Assembly: GCF_025736935.1 (NCBI RefSeq)
Contig: NZ_CP107048.1
Coordinates: 310,001-374,000, forward strand
Direction of reading: 5' to 3'
Source of the DNA: Qipengyuania sp. SS22
GTDB lineage: Bacteria > Pseudomonadota > Alphaproteobacteria > Sphingomonadales > Sphingomonadaceae
Length of the DNA: 64,000 nucleotides
Shown: piece after piece, positions 56,650 through 64,000 of the stretch
How the letters are laid out: each line of letters opens with the position of its first letter
How positions within the stretch are numbered: the stretch's first letter is position 1
Made by a program: the position numbers and the translations under genes
Notes under the pieces: generated by a model
Told to the model about the DNA's origin: nothing
The model's database searches: none
Seen by the model: only the letters and a program-made list of their open reading frames with translations

Positions 56650-57843
56650 ATGATGATCAGACTGTCGATTGCCGCCGCGCTGCTTGCAAGCGCTGCACCT
56701 GCCATTGCCGCCACGCATAATGTCGCGCCGGGTGAAGGCGCGCAGGAAACCTTGCAGGAAGCGCTGATCCTTGCCGAACCGGGCGACGAAATCGTGCTGG
56801 CTGCAGGCCGCTATACGCTGACCGATGGTCTCAGTCTCGATGTCGACGGCGTCACCGTGCGCGGCGCGGGGATGGACGGTACCGTGCTCGACTTCACGAC
56901 CCAGCAGGGGGCAGGCGAAGGCCTGCTGGTGACCAGCCATGGCGTCACCCTGCGCGATTTCGCGCTCGAGAACCCCAAGGGCGACGGGGTGAAGTCCAAG
57001 GGCGCGGACGATATCGTCTATTACCGTATTCGTGTGACGTGGACGCGCGGACCGCATGCCGAAAACGGCGCCTACGGCGTCTATCCGGTCGAAAGCGACG
57101 GGGTCCTGGTCGACGGGGTCAAGGTCACCGGCGCATCGGATGCAGGCATTTACGTCGGCCAGTCGCACAACATTACCGTGCGCAATTCGATCGCCGAGGC
57201 GAATGTCGCCGGGATCGAGATCGAGAACAGCCGCAACGCGCTGGTCGAACACAATGTCGCCACGCGCAACACCGGCGGGATCCTGGTGTTCGACCTGCCC
57301 AATCTTCCCGTGATGGGCGGGGGCAATGTGATCGTCGCGAACAATCTGGTCGTCGCCAACGACACGCCCAATTTCGCGCCCCCGGGCAATATCGTCGCAG
57401 GTGTGCGGCGCGGCACCGGAATCATGGTGATGGCCAATGACAAGGTGCTGATCGAAGACAACATCCTGTCGCGCAATCCGACCGCGCCGATCATGGTCAT
57501 CGCCTATACGCAGGGTTTCGAGGACGAGCGGTACAATCCGCTGCCGCGCGATGTGGTGGTGGGCGAAAACCGCTATGACGGCGGCGGTTACGATCCGCAG
57601 CTCGACGGCGCGGACATGCTGCTGGCGGCCTTCGGCGGCGAGCTGCCGCCGGTGCTGTGGGATGGTCTGGGCTCGCTGTCGGCGGCCGAGGGGACCGCGG
57701 GCTGGAACCTCAACCTGACCGAAGCGGGCAAGGGGCTCGGCGCGGCGCAACCCGGCCCGCTGAGCGTCGCCGCGCCTGTGGGCGAGTTCGACCGTAGCGG
57801 CATCGGCGCGCCTGCTGCTCTCGACGAAAGGCTTGGCGGATGA
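56650..57843 (+). CDS. exported parallel beta-helix protein (TIGR03805-like)
   Basis: A 397-residue protein with a signal peptide (1-20) and right-handed beta-helix coils of about 22 residues (LSLDVDGVTVRGAGMDGTVL, GVTLRDFALENPKGDGVKSK, HNITVRNSIAEANVAGIEIE). Such proteins pair with the downstream diheme cytochrome family in many genomes. Its stop overlaps the cytochrome start. Ligand unknown. Confidence 0.85.
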   Translation: MMIRLSIAAALLASAAPAIAATHNVAPGEGAQETLQEALILAEPGDEIVLAAGRYTLTDGLSLDVDGVTVRGAGMDGTVLDFTTQQGAGEGLLVTSHGVTLRDFALENPKGDGVKSKGADDIVYYRIRVTWTRGPHAENGAYGVYPVESDGVLVDGVKVTGASDAGIYVGQSHNITVRNSIAEANVAGIEIENSRNALVEHNVATRNTGGILVFDLPNLPVMGGGNVIVANNLVVANDTPNFAPPGNIVAGVRRGTGIMVMANDKVLIEDNILSRNPTAPIMVIAYTQGFEDERYNPLPRDVVVGENRYDGGGYDPQLDGADMLLAAFGGELPPVLWDGLGSLSAAEGTAGWNLNLTEAGKGLGAAQPGPLSVAAPVGEFDRSGIGAPAALDERLGG

Positions 57844-58856
57844 GGTCATTCGGGTGGTTGGCGTGTGCGGCATTTGCGCTTTCGGGCGCCATGATCGCGC
57901 GTGCGACCCCGCCGCCGCCCGAATATGTCAATGATGCCGCGATCATGGGCGACGGCATGCCGCGCCTGCTGTCGGATTACGGGTTCTTCGATGACCCCGG
58001 CGCGCAGGTACCCGTGCCGCATGTCTATCCATACCGCCTGAACACGCCGCTTTATTCCGATGGCGCGGAGAAACTTCGGTTTGTCTACCGGGCGGCGGGC
58101 ACGCAGTTCACCGCGCAGGGCGAGGGCCTGCTCGATCTGCCGGTCGGGACCGCGCTGATCAAGACTTTCGCATTCGGCGAGGGGAGCGAACGGCGGTTGA
58201 TCGAAACCCGCGTCTTGCTGCACCGCGCCGAGGGCTGGCTGGCGCTGCCCTATCTGTGGAATGACGAACAGACCGACGCCCGGCTCGCGGTTGTCGGCGC
58301 GCGGATCGACCTGACCACCCCGGCGGGGCAGGCGATCAGCTACCGCGTCCCCAACAAGAACCAGTGCAAGGAATGCCACGGGCTGAGCGGTGAAGTGGTC
58401 CCCATTGGCCCCAAGGCGCGCAACCTGTCGCACGCCTGGTTGAGCCGGATGGTCGCGGACGGGCATCTCGATACGATGCCGCAGGATGCGGACCAGTTGC
58501 CGCTGTGGGAGGAGCGCGAAAACGCGCCGCTGACGTCTGCCGCGCGCGCCTATCTCGACGTGAACTGCGCGCATTGCCACCAGCCCGGTGCGACTGCGTC
58601 GAACAGCGGGCTCGACCTGAGATGGGAACAGCAATCGCCCGACGCGCTGGGCATCGGCAAGCGCCCCGTCGCCGCCGGTCGCGGCGCGGGTGGTCATCTG
58701 TTCGATATCGTACCCGGATCGCCCGACGCGTCGATCCTGATCTATCGCATGGCCAGCCCAGAACCCGGTGTGGCGATGCCCGAACTGGGCAAGGCGACAG
58801 TGGATGAAGAAGGGCTCACCATCGTGCGCCGCTGGATCGAGGAGATGGCGCCGTGA
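57840..58856 (+). CDS. SO2930/HNE_0200-family diheme c-type cytochrome
   Basis: A 338-residue exported protein (signal peptide 1-22) with two heme c motifs, CKECH (176-180) and CAHCH (243-247). An N-terminal PHVYPYRLNTPLYSDGAEKL block is typical of the family. The ATG overlaps the beta-helix gene (ATGA), and its stop overlaps the hydrolase start (GTGA), so the three are coupled. Role unknown; probably periplasmic electron transfer. Confidence 0.87.
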   Translation: MRSFGWLACAAFALSGAMIARATPPPPEYVNDAAIMGDGMPRLLSDYGFFDDPGAQVPVPHVYPYRLNTPLYSDGAEKLRFVYRAAGTQFTAQGEGLLDLPVGTALIKTFAFGEGSERRLIETRVLLHRAEGWLALPYLWNDEQTDARLAVVGARIDLTTPAGQAISYRVPNKNQCKECHGLSGEVVPIGPKARNLSHAWLSRMVADGHLDTMPQDADQLPLWEERENAPLTSAARAYLDVNCAHCHQPGATASNSGLDLRWEQQSPDALGIGKRPVAAGRGAGGHLFDIVPGSPDASILIYRMASPEPGVAMPELGKATVDEEGLTIVRRWIEEMAP

Positions 58857-59833
58857 AATGGTTCTGGCGGATACTGGGCGGGCTGGCGCTGGTGCTGGTT
58901 GCAGCATTCTTCGTGCTGCGCGTCCCCGATACCGATGCCGACGCAATGTATGCGAAATACGGCACCCCGCCGTCGCAAATGCTGGCGATCAACGGGACCC
59001 GCCGCGTGCACGTCCGCGACGAAGGCCCGCGCGATGCACCGGTCGTCATCCTGCTGCACGGCTCGAATGCCGATCTCCACACCTGGCAGACCTGGGCCGA
59101 CGCGCTCAAGAGCGACTACCGCGTGATCCGTTTCGACCAGCGCGGGCACGGGCTGACCGGTCCCGCATCCGACGCCGATTATACGCTTGAAGCTTTCGTG
59201 GAGGATATCGACACGGTGGCCGATGCGCTCAATGTCGAACGCTTCACGCTGGCGGGCAATTCGATGGGTGGGGCCATCGCGATGGGATATGCGATCGCCA
59301 ATCCGGACCGCCTCGACGGGCTGGTACTGGTCGATGCCGCCGGCGCGCCGGTCGAGCGCGACGGCGGCGGCAATCTCGCCTTCCGGCTGGCCGCCATGCC
59401 CGGCGTAGGCAATGTGATGAGCCAGATGCTGCCGCGTTCGCTGGTCGAGCGCAGCCTGTCGCAAAGCGTCTCCAACCAGGCGGTGGTGACCCCGGACGCG
59501 GTCGACCGTTATTGGGAGCTCGCGCGCTATCCGGGCAACCGCACCGCGACGCGCCAGCGCTTTGCAACGCCGCGCAGGAATTTCGACGCTGCGCAGATCG
59601 CGGCGGTGACAGTTCCCACGCTGGTGATGTGGGGCGAGGAAGACAGCCTGATCCCCTATGCTGCGGCCCGCTGGTACATGGACCACCTGCCCAATGCGAC
59701 GCTCGCTAACTACCCGGGTGTCGGCCATATCCCGATGGAAGAAGCGCCCGAACAAAGCGTTGCAGACCTGCGGATCTGGCTGGGCGAAGTGCTCGCGACG
59801 CAAGATGTCCCGGAGGAAGGAACCGCCTCGTGA
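58853..59833 (+). CDS. membrane-anchored alpha/beta hydrolase
   Basis: A 326-residue protein with an N-terminal membrane helix (about 5-22, LGGLALVLVAAFFVLRV) and an alpha/beta hydrolase fold: HGSNADLHTW, the nucleophile elbow GNSMGGAIAM, the acid in MWGEEDSLIP and the base in GVGHIPMEE. GTG start, coupled to the cytochrome. Substrate unknown. Confidence 0.88.
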   Translation: MKWFWRILGGLALVLVAAFFVLRVPDTDADAMYAKYGTPPSQMLAINGTRRVHVRDEGPRDAPVVILLHGSNADLHTWQTWADALKSDYRVIRFDQRGHGLTGPASDADYTLEAFVEDIDTVADALNVERFTLAGNSMGGAIAMGYAIANPDRLDGLVLVDAAGAPVERDGGGNLAFRLAAMPGVGNVMSQMLPRSLVERSLSQSVSNQAVVTPDAVDRYWELARYPGNRTATRQRFATPRRNFDAAQIAAVTVPTLVMWGEEDSLIPYAAARWYMDHLPNATLANYPGVGHIPMEEAPEQSVADLRIWLGEVLATQDVPEEGTAS

Positions 59834-59909
59834 CCCGCCCGTTGTAAGGCCCTGATACGCGGCCAAACCGCGGTCTTGCGAACATCAGGGCGAAATAGGG
59901 GACAGACGG

Positions 59910-60599
59910 TTGCGTAAGCTTGGCATTATCGGGGGGATGAGCTGGATCTCGACCCGCGCCTATTACGAACGGATCAACAAATCCGTGCAGAAGCGGGCGG
60001 CTCCCTTGGCCAGCCCGCCGCTGCTCATCGAAAGCCTCGATTACGCGCCCATCGCCGCGGCCAAGAATGCCAACGACTGGGACACCATCGCTGCGACCCT
60101 GGTCGAATCCGCGCGGCGGCTGGAAAGCGCCGGGGCCGAAGGTCTGGTGATCGCCGCCAATGCCATGCACAAGGTCTATGACCGCCTGACCGAAGCGGTT
60201 TCGATCCCCGTGCTGCACATCGCCGACAGTGTCGGCCAGGCGATGGAAGACGCCGAGTGCAAGAGCGCCGCGTTGCTCGGCACGCGCTTCGTGATGACCG
60301 AAAGCTTCTATCGCCAGCGGTTGGTCGGCCACGGGGTCGATCTGCTGCCGCCCGATCCCAACGATGTGGAGCTGGTCGACGGGATCATCTACAAGGAATT
60401 GATGCTGGGCCGCGTCACCCGCGATGCCGAACGCGCGCTCAAGACCATCATCACGATGAAGGAAAAGGACGGCGCCGAGGCGATCGTGCTGGCCTGCACC
60501 GAACTTGAACTGGTGGTGGACACCGATGCCAATGTGCTGCCGGTCTACGATTCCACCGACATCCACTGCCGCGCCGCAGCCGACTGGATCCTCGGGTAA
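59910..60599 (+). CDS. aspartate/glutamate racemase family protein lacking the first catalytic Cys
   Basis: A 229-residue protein with TTG start (MRKLGIIGGMSWISTRAYYE). The second catalytic motif is intact, VLACTELELVV. The first, normally with Cys as in the CTNTMHK of YgeA, reads AANAMHKV (residues 82-89), so the catalytic Cys is Ala. Racemisation by the two-base mechanism is therefore unlikely. A one-base lyase/isomerase or a binding role is possible. Confidence 0.87.
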   Translation: MRKLGIIGGMSWISTRAYYERINKSVQKRAAPLASPPLLIESLDYAPIAAAKNANDWDTIAATLVESARRLESAGAEGLVIAANAMHKVYDRLTEAVSIPVLHIADSVGQAMEDAECKSAALLGTRFVMTESFYRQRLVGHGVDLLPPDPNDVELVDGIIYKELMLGRVTRDAERALKTIITMKEKDGAEAIVLACTELELVVDTDANVLPVYDSTDIHCRAAADWILG

Positions 60600-60612
60600 A
60601 TCCGCGAACTGC

Positions 60613-60666
60613 CGAACCCGGCTGTGCAGGCGCACATTCTGCCGATAATCCGCCGGGTTCGCTTTT
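60613..60666 (+). terminator. possible terminator after the racemase-like gene
   Basis: Arms CGAACCCGGC (60613-60622) and GCCGGGTTCG (60652-60661) are perfectly complementary with a 29-nt loop, followed by CTTTT. The long loop makes it a weaker candidate. Confidence 0.55.
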
Positions 60667-60712
60667 CGTTCACGTTGTCGCCCACCCGGTGCTGACCTAA
60701 GCCCCGGCGGGC

Positions 60713-61873
60713 ATGCACACAGCCCCCTACGCTTCCGATCCCGCCGCCAGCCGCGGTCGCGAATTCACCGAGGAACGCGAGGGGTCGCGCGGCCCGCGCA
60801 GCGAATTCCAGCGCGACCGCGACCGCATCGTCCATTCGATCGCCTTTCGCCGCCTGCGTTCCAAGACGCAGGTGTTCGTCTCGCCCGATGGCGATCATTA
60901 CCGGACCCGGCTGACGCACAGTATCGAGGTCGCGCAGGTCGGCCGCGTGCTGGCGCGCGAATTGGGACTGGACGAGGACCTTACCGAAGCGCTCTGTCTG
61001 GGTCACGATATCGGCCATCCGCCTTTCGGCCATGCTGGCGAGAAGGCGCTTGGAGAAGCAATGGTCCATGCCGGCGGCTATGACCACAATGCACAAGGGC
61101 TGCGCACGCTTGCGCGCCTCGAAAGCCCCTATTGCGACCATGACGGGCTCAACCTCACCTGGGAAACGCTCGAAGGGCTGGCCAAGCACAATGGTCCGGT
61201 GGCGTCGCCCAGTTGGGCGCTGGCCGAAATCGACCGCGCCTTCCCGCTCGACCTCGCGACCTGGCCCTCGCTCGAGGCGCAGGTTGCAGCGGTGGCGGAC
61301 GATATCGCCTATGACAATCACGACATCGACGACGGCTTGCGCGCCGGCTTCCTCGAGCTCGACGATCTGCTCGCGCTCGACTGGCTGGCGGATCAGTGGC
61401 GCGCGGTAGAGAAACGCTTTCCCTTTGCCCCACGCGATCGCCAGCTGCGCGAACTGGTCCGCACGCAGATCGGCCTGATGGTCAACGATGTCCTCACGCA
61501 TACGCGCGAACAGGTGCAGGGTATTGCGAGTGTCGACGAAGTGCGCAATGCGGGCCGCCAACTCGCCGGGTTCTCGCCCGCGATGGGTGAACGCGAACGC
61601 GTGCTCAAGCGCTTCATGTACGACCGGCTCTATTATCACGAGGAACAGCTCGCCACCGCCGAACGCGCACGCAACGTGATCGCGCGGCTGTTTACCGCCT
61701 ATCATGAAGACCCCGGCACGATGCCCGAGGACTGGCTGGCCACGCTGCCCGCGCAGGAACCCCGGCGCAGCCGTCATATTGCGGATTTCATTGCCGGGAT
61801 GACCGATCGTTATGCGATCACCCAGTGCAGCCGCATCTATGGCAGCATGCCCGAAGGGTTGAGCAATGTCTGA
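60713..61873 (+). CDS. dgt: dGTPase-like HD domain triphosphohydrolase
   Basis: A 386-residue HD protein: FRRLRSKTQVF, THSIEVAQVGRVLAREL, the HD pair in LCLGHDIGHPPFGHAGEKAL. It hydrolyses dNTPs to deoxynucleosides and triphosphate. Matches the type 2 dGTP triphosphohydrolase-like group. Its 3' end overlaps the next gene by 8 bp. Confidence 0.93.
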   Translation: MHTAPYASDPAASRGREFTEEREGSRGPRSEFQRDRDRIVHSIAFRRLRSKTQVFVSPDGDHYRTRLTHSIEVAQVGRVLARELGLDEDLTEALCLGHDIGHPPFGHAGEKALGEAMVHAGGYDHNAQGLRTLARLESPYCDHDGLNLTWETLEGLAKHNGPVASPSWALAEIDRAFPLDLATWPSLEAQVAAVADDIAYDNHDIDDGLRAGFLELDDLLALDWLADQWRAVEKRFPFAPRDRQLRELVRTQIGLMVNDVLTHTREQVQGIASVDEVRNAGRQLAGFSPAMGERERVLKRFMYDRLYYHEEQLATAERARNVIARLFTAYHEDPGTMPEDWLATLPAQEPRRSRHIADFIAGMTDRYAITQCSRIYGSMPEGLSNV

Positions 61874-62567
61874 CGCCGTCCGCATCGCCCTGATCGGCGC
61901 CACCGGGCTCGTCGGGTCGAGCGTGATCAGGCAATGCGTCGGACGCGAGGATCTGCGCCTGACCGGTATCGCCCGGCGCGAGGCGGCGCTGCCGCGCGGC
62001 ATCCGCATGGAATTGTTCGTGGCCGAGCCCGCCAAATGGGGAGAAGTGATCGAGGCAGTCCAGCCCAGGGCTATCATCTGCGCGCTGGGCACGACGTGGA
62101 AGAAGGCGGGCGCGGACGAGGCGGCGTTTCGCGCGGTCGATCAGGACCTCGTGCTCGACACCGCGCGCGCGGCACGCGAACTGGGCGTCGAGCGGTTCGT
62201 TCACATCAGCTCGGTCGGCGCCGATCCGATGGTGAAACCGTTCTACCTGCGCGTGAAGGGCGAGGTCGAACGCGAATTGACCAAGCTACGCTTCAATCGG
62301 CTCGATATCCTGCGCCCCGGCCTGCTGCGCGGCACGCGCGAGAACGATCACCGACCTGCCGAGCGGTTCGGCATCGCGGCTGCGCCGGTGGCGAACCTGC
62401 TGCTCCATGGCAAATACCGCCAGTATCGTGGTATCAAGGTCGATGTCGTTGCGCGGGCAGCGTTGGCGCTCGCCAAACGCGCCGCGCGTGGGCGCTTCGT
62501 CCATGATAACGACGCCATCCAGCGTGCCGCGCATACGCTGCCGCAAATCGATTATGAGGTAATCTGA
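61866..62567 (+). CDS. NAD(P)-binding oxidoreductase (HTATIP2-like atypical SDR)
   Basis: A 233-residue atypical SDR with the cofactor motif IGATGLVGSSVIRQ, ICALGTTWKKAGADEAAFRA, FVHISSVGADP and the LRPGLLRG block. Resembles the HTATIP2/TIP30 group. Its start overlaps dgt, and its stop overlaps the ABA4-like ATG (TGATG). Confidence 0.88.
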   Translation: MSDAVRIALIGATGLVGSSVIRQCVGREDLRLTGIARREAALPRGIRMELFVAEPAKWGEVIEAVQPRAIICALGTTWKKAGADEAAFRAVDQDLVLDTARAARELGVERFVHISSVGADPMVKPFYLRVKGEVERELTKLRFNRLDILRPGLLRGTRENDHRPAERFGIAAAPVANLLLHGKYRQYRGIKVDVVARAALALAKRAARGRFVHDNDAIQRAAHTLPQIDYEVI

Positions 62568-63022
62568 TGTGGGATACGGCCTTCGGGACAGCCAGCGTGC
62601 TTGCCATGATAATGTGGGCCGGATTGATCCTGTTGCCCCGCTGGCCGGCGCTGCTGGCGGCGGTGCTCTACGCCGGGGTGGGGCTGCTGTGCCTTGCCTA
62701 TACCGTCGGCCTGATCGGTATCCTGGCGGGCGCCTTCGACCCCGCTCCCCTCGGCTCGGGTGAAGCGGCCAGCTTCTCGACGATCGAGGGCGTGCGCGCG
62801 ATCTTCGCCAGCGATGGCGGCGTGACCGTCGGCTGGATCCACTACCTTGCCTTCGATCTCTTCGCCGGTCTGTGGATTGCGCGCGATGCCGATGCGAAGG
62901 GCTTTTCGCGGCTGCTGCAGGCGCCGATCCTGCTCGCCACCTTCTTCGCCGGGCCGCTCGGCCTGTTCCTCTGGCTGGCCATTCGCGAACGCCGCGCGCG
63001 GGCCGGCGGACGCTGGCACTAA
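62567..63022 (+). CDS. ABA4-like (DUF4281) membrane protein
   Basis: A 151-residue protein with four membrane helices. The family signature is WIHYLAFDLFAGLWIARDA and FFAGPLGLFLWLAIR. In plants ABA4 acts in neoxanthin synthesis; carotenoid-making sphingomonads carry bacterial homologues of unproven role. Third in a coupled run after dgt. Confidence 0.87.
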   Translation: MWDTAFGTASVLAMIMWAGLILLPRWPALLAAVLYAGVGLLCLAYTVGLIGILAGAFDPAPLGSGEAASFSTIEGVRAIFASDGGVTVGWIHYLAFDLFAGLWIARDADAKGFSRLLQAPILLATFFAGPLGLFLWLAIRERRARAGGRWH

Positions 63023-63101
63023 CGCCTGTCGGAATCGGGTTGCGCGAAGCAACCGACCTGCCATGATGCCCCCCAACTGCTGAAAACAGCGGAGAGGATA
63101 T

Positions 63102-64000
63102 ATGGCAGACACCGAAAAGCTCACCTTCGATGAGCTCATCACGCATTGGGCGCAGGAAAAGCCCGATCAGGTCGCGCTTGAACAGGATGGCGCGGCGCTG
63201 ACCTTCGCCGAGCTGGAGGACCGCTCGCGCCGGATCGTGGCGATGCTCGCCGCGCACGGGGTGGGCAAGGGTGACCGGATCGCCTGGCTGGGCAAGAACG
63301 CGCGCCATTATTTCGAACTGTTCTATTCCGCTGCGCGCATCGGCGTGGTCATGGTGCCGATCGGCTGGCGTCTTGCCGCGCCCGAGATTGCCTATATCCT
63401 CGGCGATACCGGCGCGAAGCTGGTGTTCATCGACGAAGGGTTTGGCGAACTTGCCGCCAAGGCCTGCGGCGAACTGGATACGCCCCCCGAGATTATCGAC
63501 ACGCCCACCGCCCAGCGCGAAATCGCCGCCGCACCTGCCGATGTGTTCGACGGCGCGGGACCCGACGATCCCGTCCTCCAGCTCTACACTTCGGGCACCA
63601 CGGGCAATCCCAAGGGTGCGGTCCTGACCAATGCCAACCTGTTCTCGCTGCGCCAGCCCGCCGAACAGGCGGCACAGCCATGGTCGAGCTGGGACGAGGA
63701 CGAGGCGATCCTGATCTGCATGCCGTGCGCGCATATCGGCGGGACCGGGCTTGGCATCATGGCGATCGCGGCAGGTATCCGCGGCATCGTCCAGTCCGAA
63801 TTCACGCCCGACGGCGTGCTCGACGGCTTCGAACAGGGGATCACCCGGCTGTTCATCGTGCCCGCCGCGCTGCAGATGGTGGTGCAGCACCCGCGCGCGA
63901 AGGACACCGACATGTCGGCGGTCAAATACGTCATGTATGGGGCCGCGCCGATCCCGCTCGACCTGCTGCGTGAGGCGGTGCAGACCATTCCCGGCGCAGG
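63102..64000 (+). CDS. AMP-dependent acyl-CoA synthetase, 3' truncated by window edge
   Basis: At least 299 residues of an adenylate-forming ligase. The phosphate loop is LYTSGTTGNPKGAVLTNANL, and YVMYGAAPIPLDLLREA is the A5-type block. GGAGAGG precedes the ATG. Activates a fatty or aromatic acid to its CoA ester; the chain length is not decidable. The rest lies outside the window. Confidence 0.9.
   Translation, partial: MADTEKLTFDELITHWAQEKPDQVALEQDGAALTFAELEDRSRRIVAMLAAHGVGKGDRIAWLGKNARHYFELFYSAARIGVVMVPIGWRLAAPEIAYILGDTGAKLVFIDEGFGELAAKACGELDTPPEIIDTPTAQREIAAAPADVFDGAGPDDPVLQLYTSGTTGNPKGAVLTNANLFSLRQPAEQAAQPWSSWDEDEAILICMPCAHIGGTGLGIMAIAAGIRGIVQSEFTPDGVLDGFEQGITRLFIVPAALQMVVQHPRAKDTDMSAVKYVMYGAAPIPLDLLREAVQTIPGA

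Overview
The window is a GC-rich (roughly 65%) chromosomal segment of an alphaproteobacterium. Gene content and order point to Sphingomonadales, most likely Erythrobacteraceae (Erythrobacter, Qipengyuania or Altererythrobacter-like). The main pointers are a CcrM-type GANTC methyltransferase, the pckA / ChvI-ChvG-HprK-RapZ-EIIA-HPr block, a 41-residue aa3-oxidase subunit IV, a three-gene pnt operon, DUF3597 and ABA4-like proteins. It is a core chromosomal region: no integrase, transposase, plasmid or phage genes and no CRISPR array are seen. The assignment is inferred from gene content, not from a phylogeny.

Layout. 1-4400: purA (5' cut), an L,D-transpeptidase, an ECF sigma factor with a coupled membrane protein, a winged-helix regulator, and a short siroheme-synthase-like protein. 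4413-7924: argH-lptM-lysA on the minus strand and a divergent TlpA-like thiol-disulfide lipoprotein. 7867-12841: an FAD monooxygenase, tRNA-Val(UAC), asparaginase, an MDR dehydrogenase, a small membrane protein and truA. 12963-16910: fmt / recR / def / rmuC. 17955-25000: a carbon and envelope-stress regulatory block on the minus strand (chvI, chvG, hprK, rapZ, EIIA-Man, HPr, an rRNA methyltransferase) facing pckA. 25132-31427: peptidase-like proteins, DUF3597, a TonB-like protein and a hydrolase. 31557-37051: two cysteine desulfurases and a [2Fe-2S] ferredoxin, then an MscS channel bracketed by a duplicated ferredoxin 3' end, then a frameshifted DUF4349 gene. 37164-46128: a PfpI-like protein, parC, cca-NUDIX-DUF1285, GNAT, a sugar-dehydrogenase-like protein and rnhB. 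46109-50543: small proteins, a cold-shock protein, ccrM, a GIY-YIG protein and folP. 50564-56587: an SDR, a degenerate sigma-54-type response regulator, COX subunit IV and pntAA-pntAB-pntB. 56650-64000: a beta-helix protein with a diheme cytochrome, hydrolase, racemase-like protein, dgt, an NAD(P)-binding protein, an ABA4-like protein and an acyl-CoA synthetase (3' cut).

How it fits together. The ChvI/ChvG two-component genes sit with HPr kinase, EIIA-Man and HPr, and point away from pckA across about 180 bp. That is the usual alphaproteobacterial wiring of PTS phosphorylation state and envelope sensing to gluconeogenesis. The desulfurase pair and ferredoxin form a sulfur / Fe-S supply operon. 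cca, the NUDIX hydrolase and the DUF1285 protein overlap in one operon.

The most unusual signals are: (1) a 1.94-kb mscS-bearing insertion that leaves a displaced ferredoxin 3' end differing only at synonymous sites; (2) a repeat family of long hairpins with a conserved asymmetric 15-nt loop (three copies); (3) a second interspersed palindrome family, one copy of which lies in frame in the N-terminus of pntB and two of which bracket a GIY-YIG nuclease gene; (4) a cluster of six GANTC sites upstream of ccrM; (5) proteins missing key residues (GAFTGA to GAFAGA in the sigma-54-type regulator, an Ala in place of a catalytic Cys in a racemase); and (6) a cysteine desulfurase with no ATG, GTG or TTG start. 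No wholly new multi-gene system was recognised. The repeat families and the mscS insertion are the best candidates for undescribed biology.
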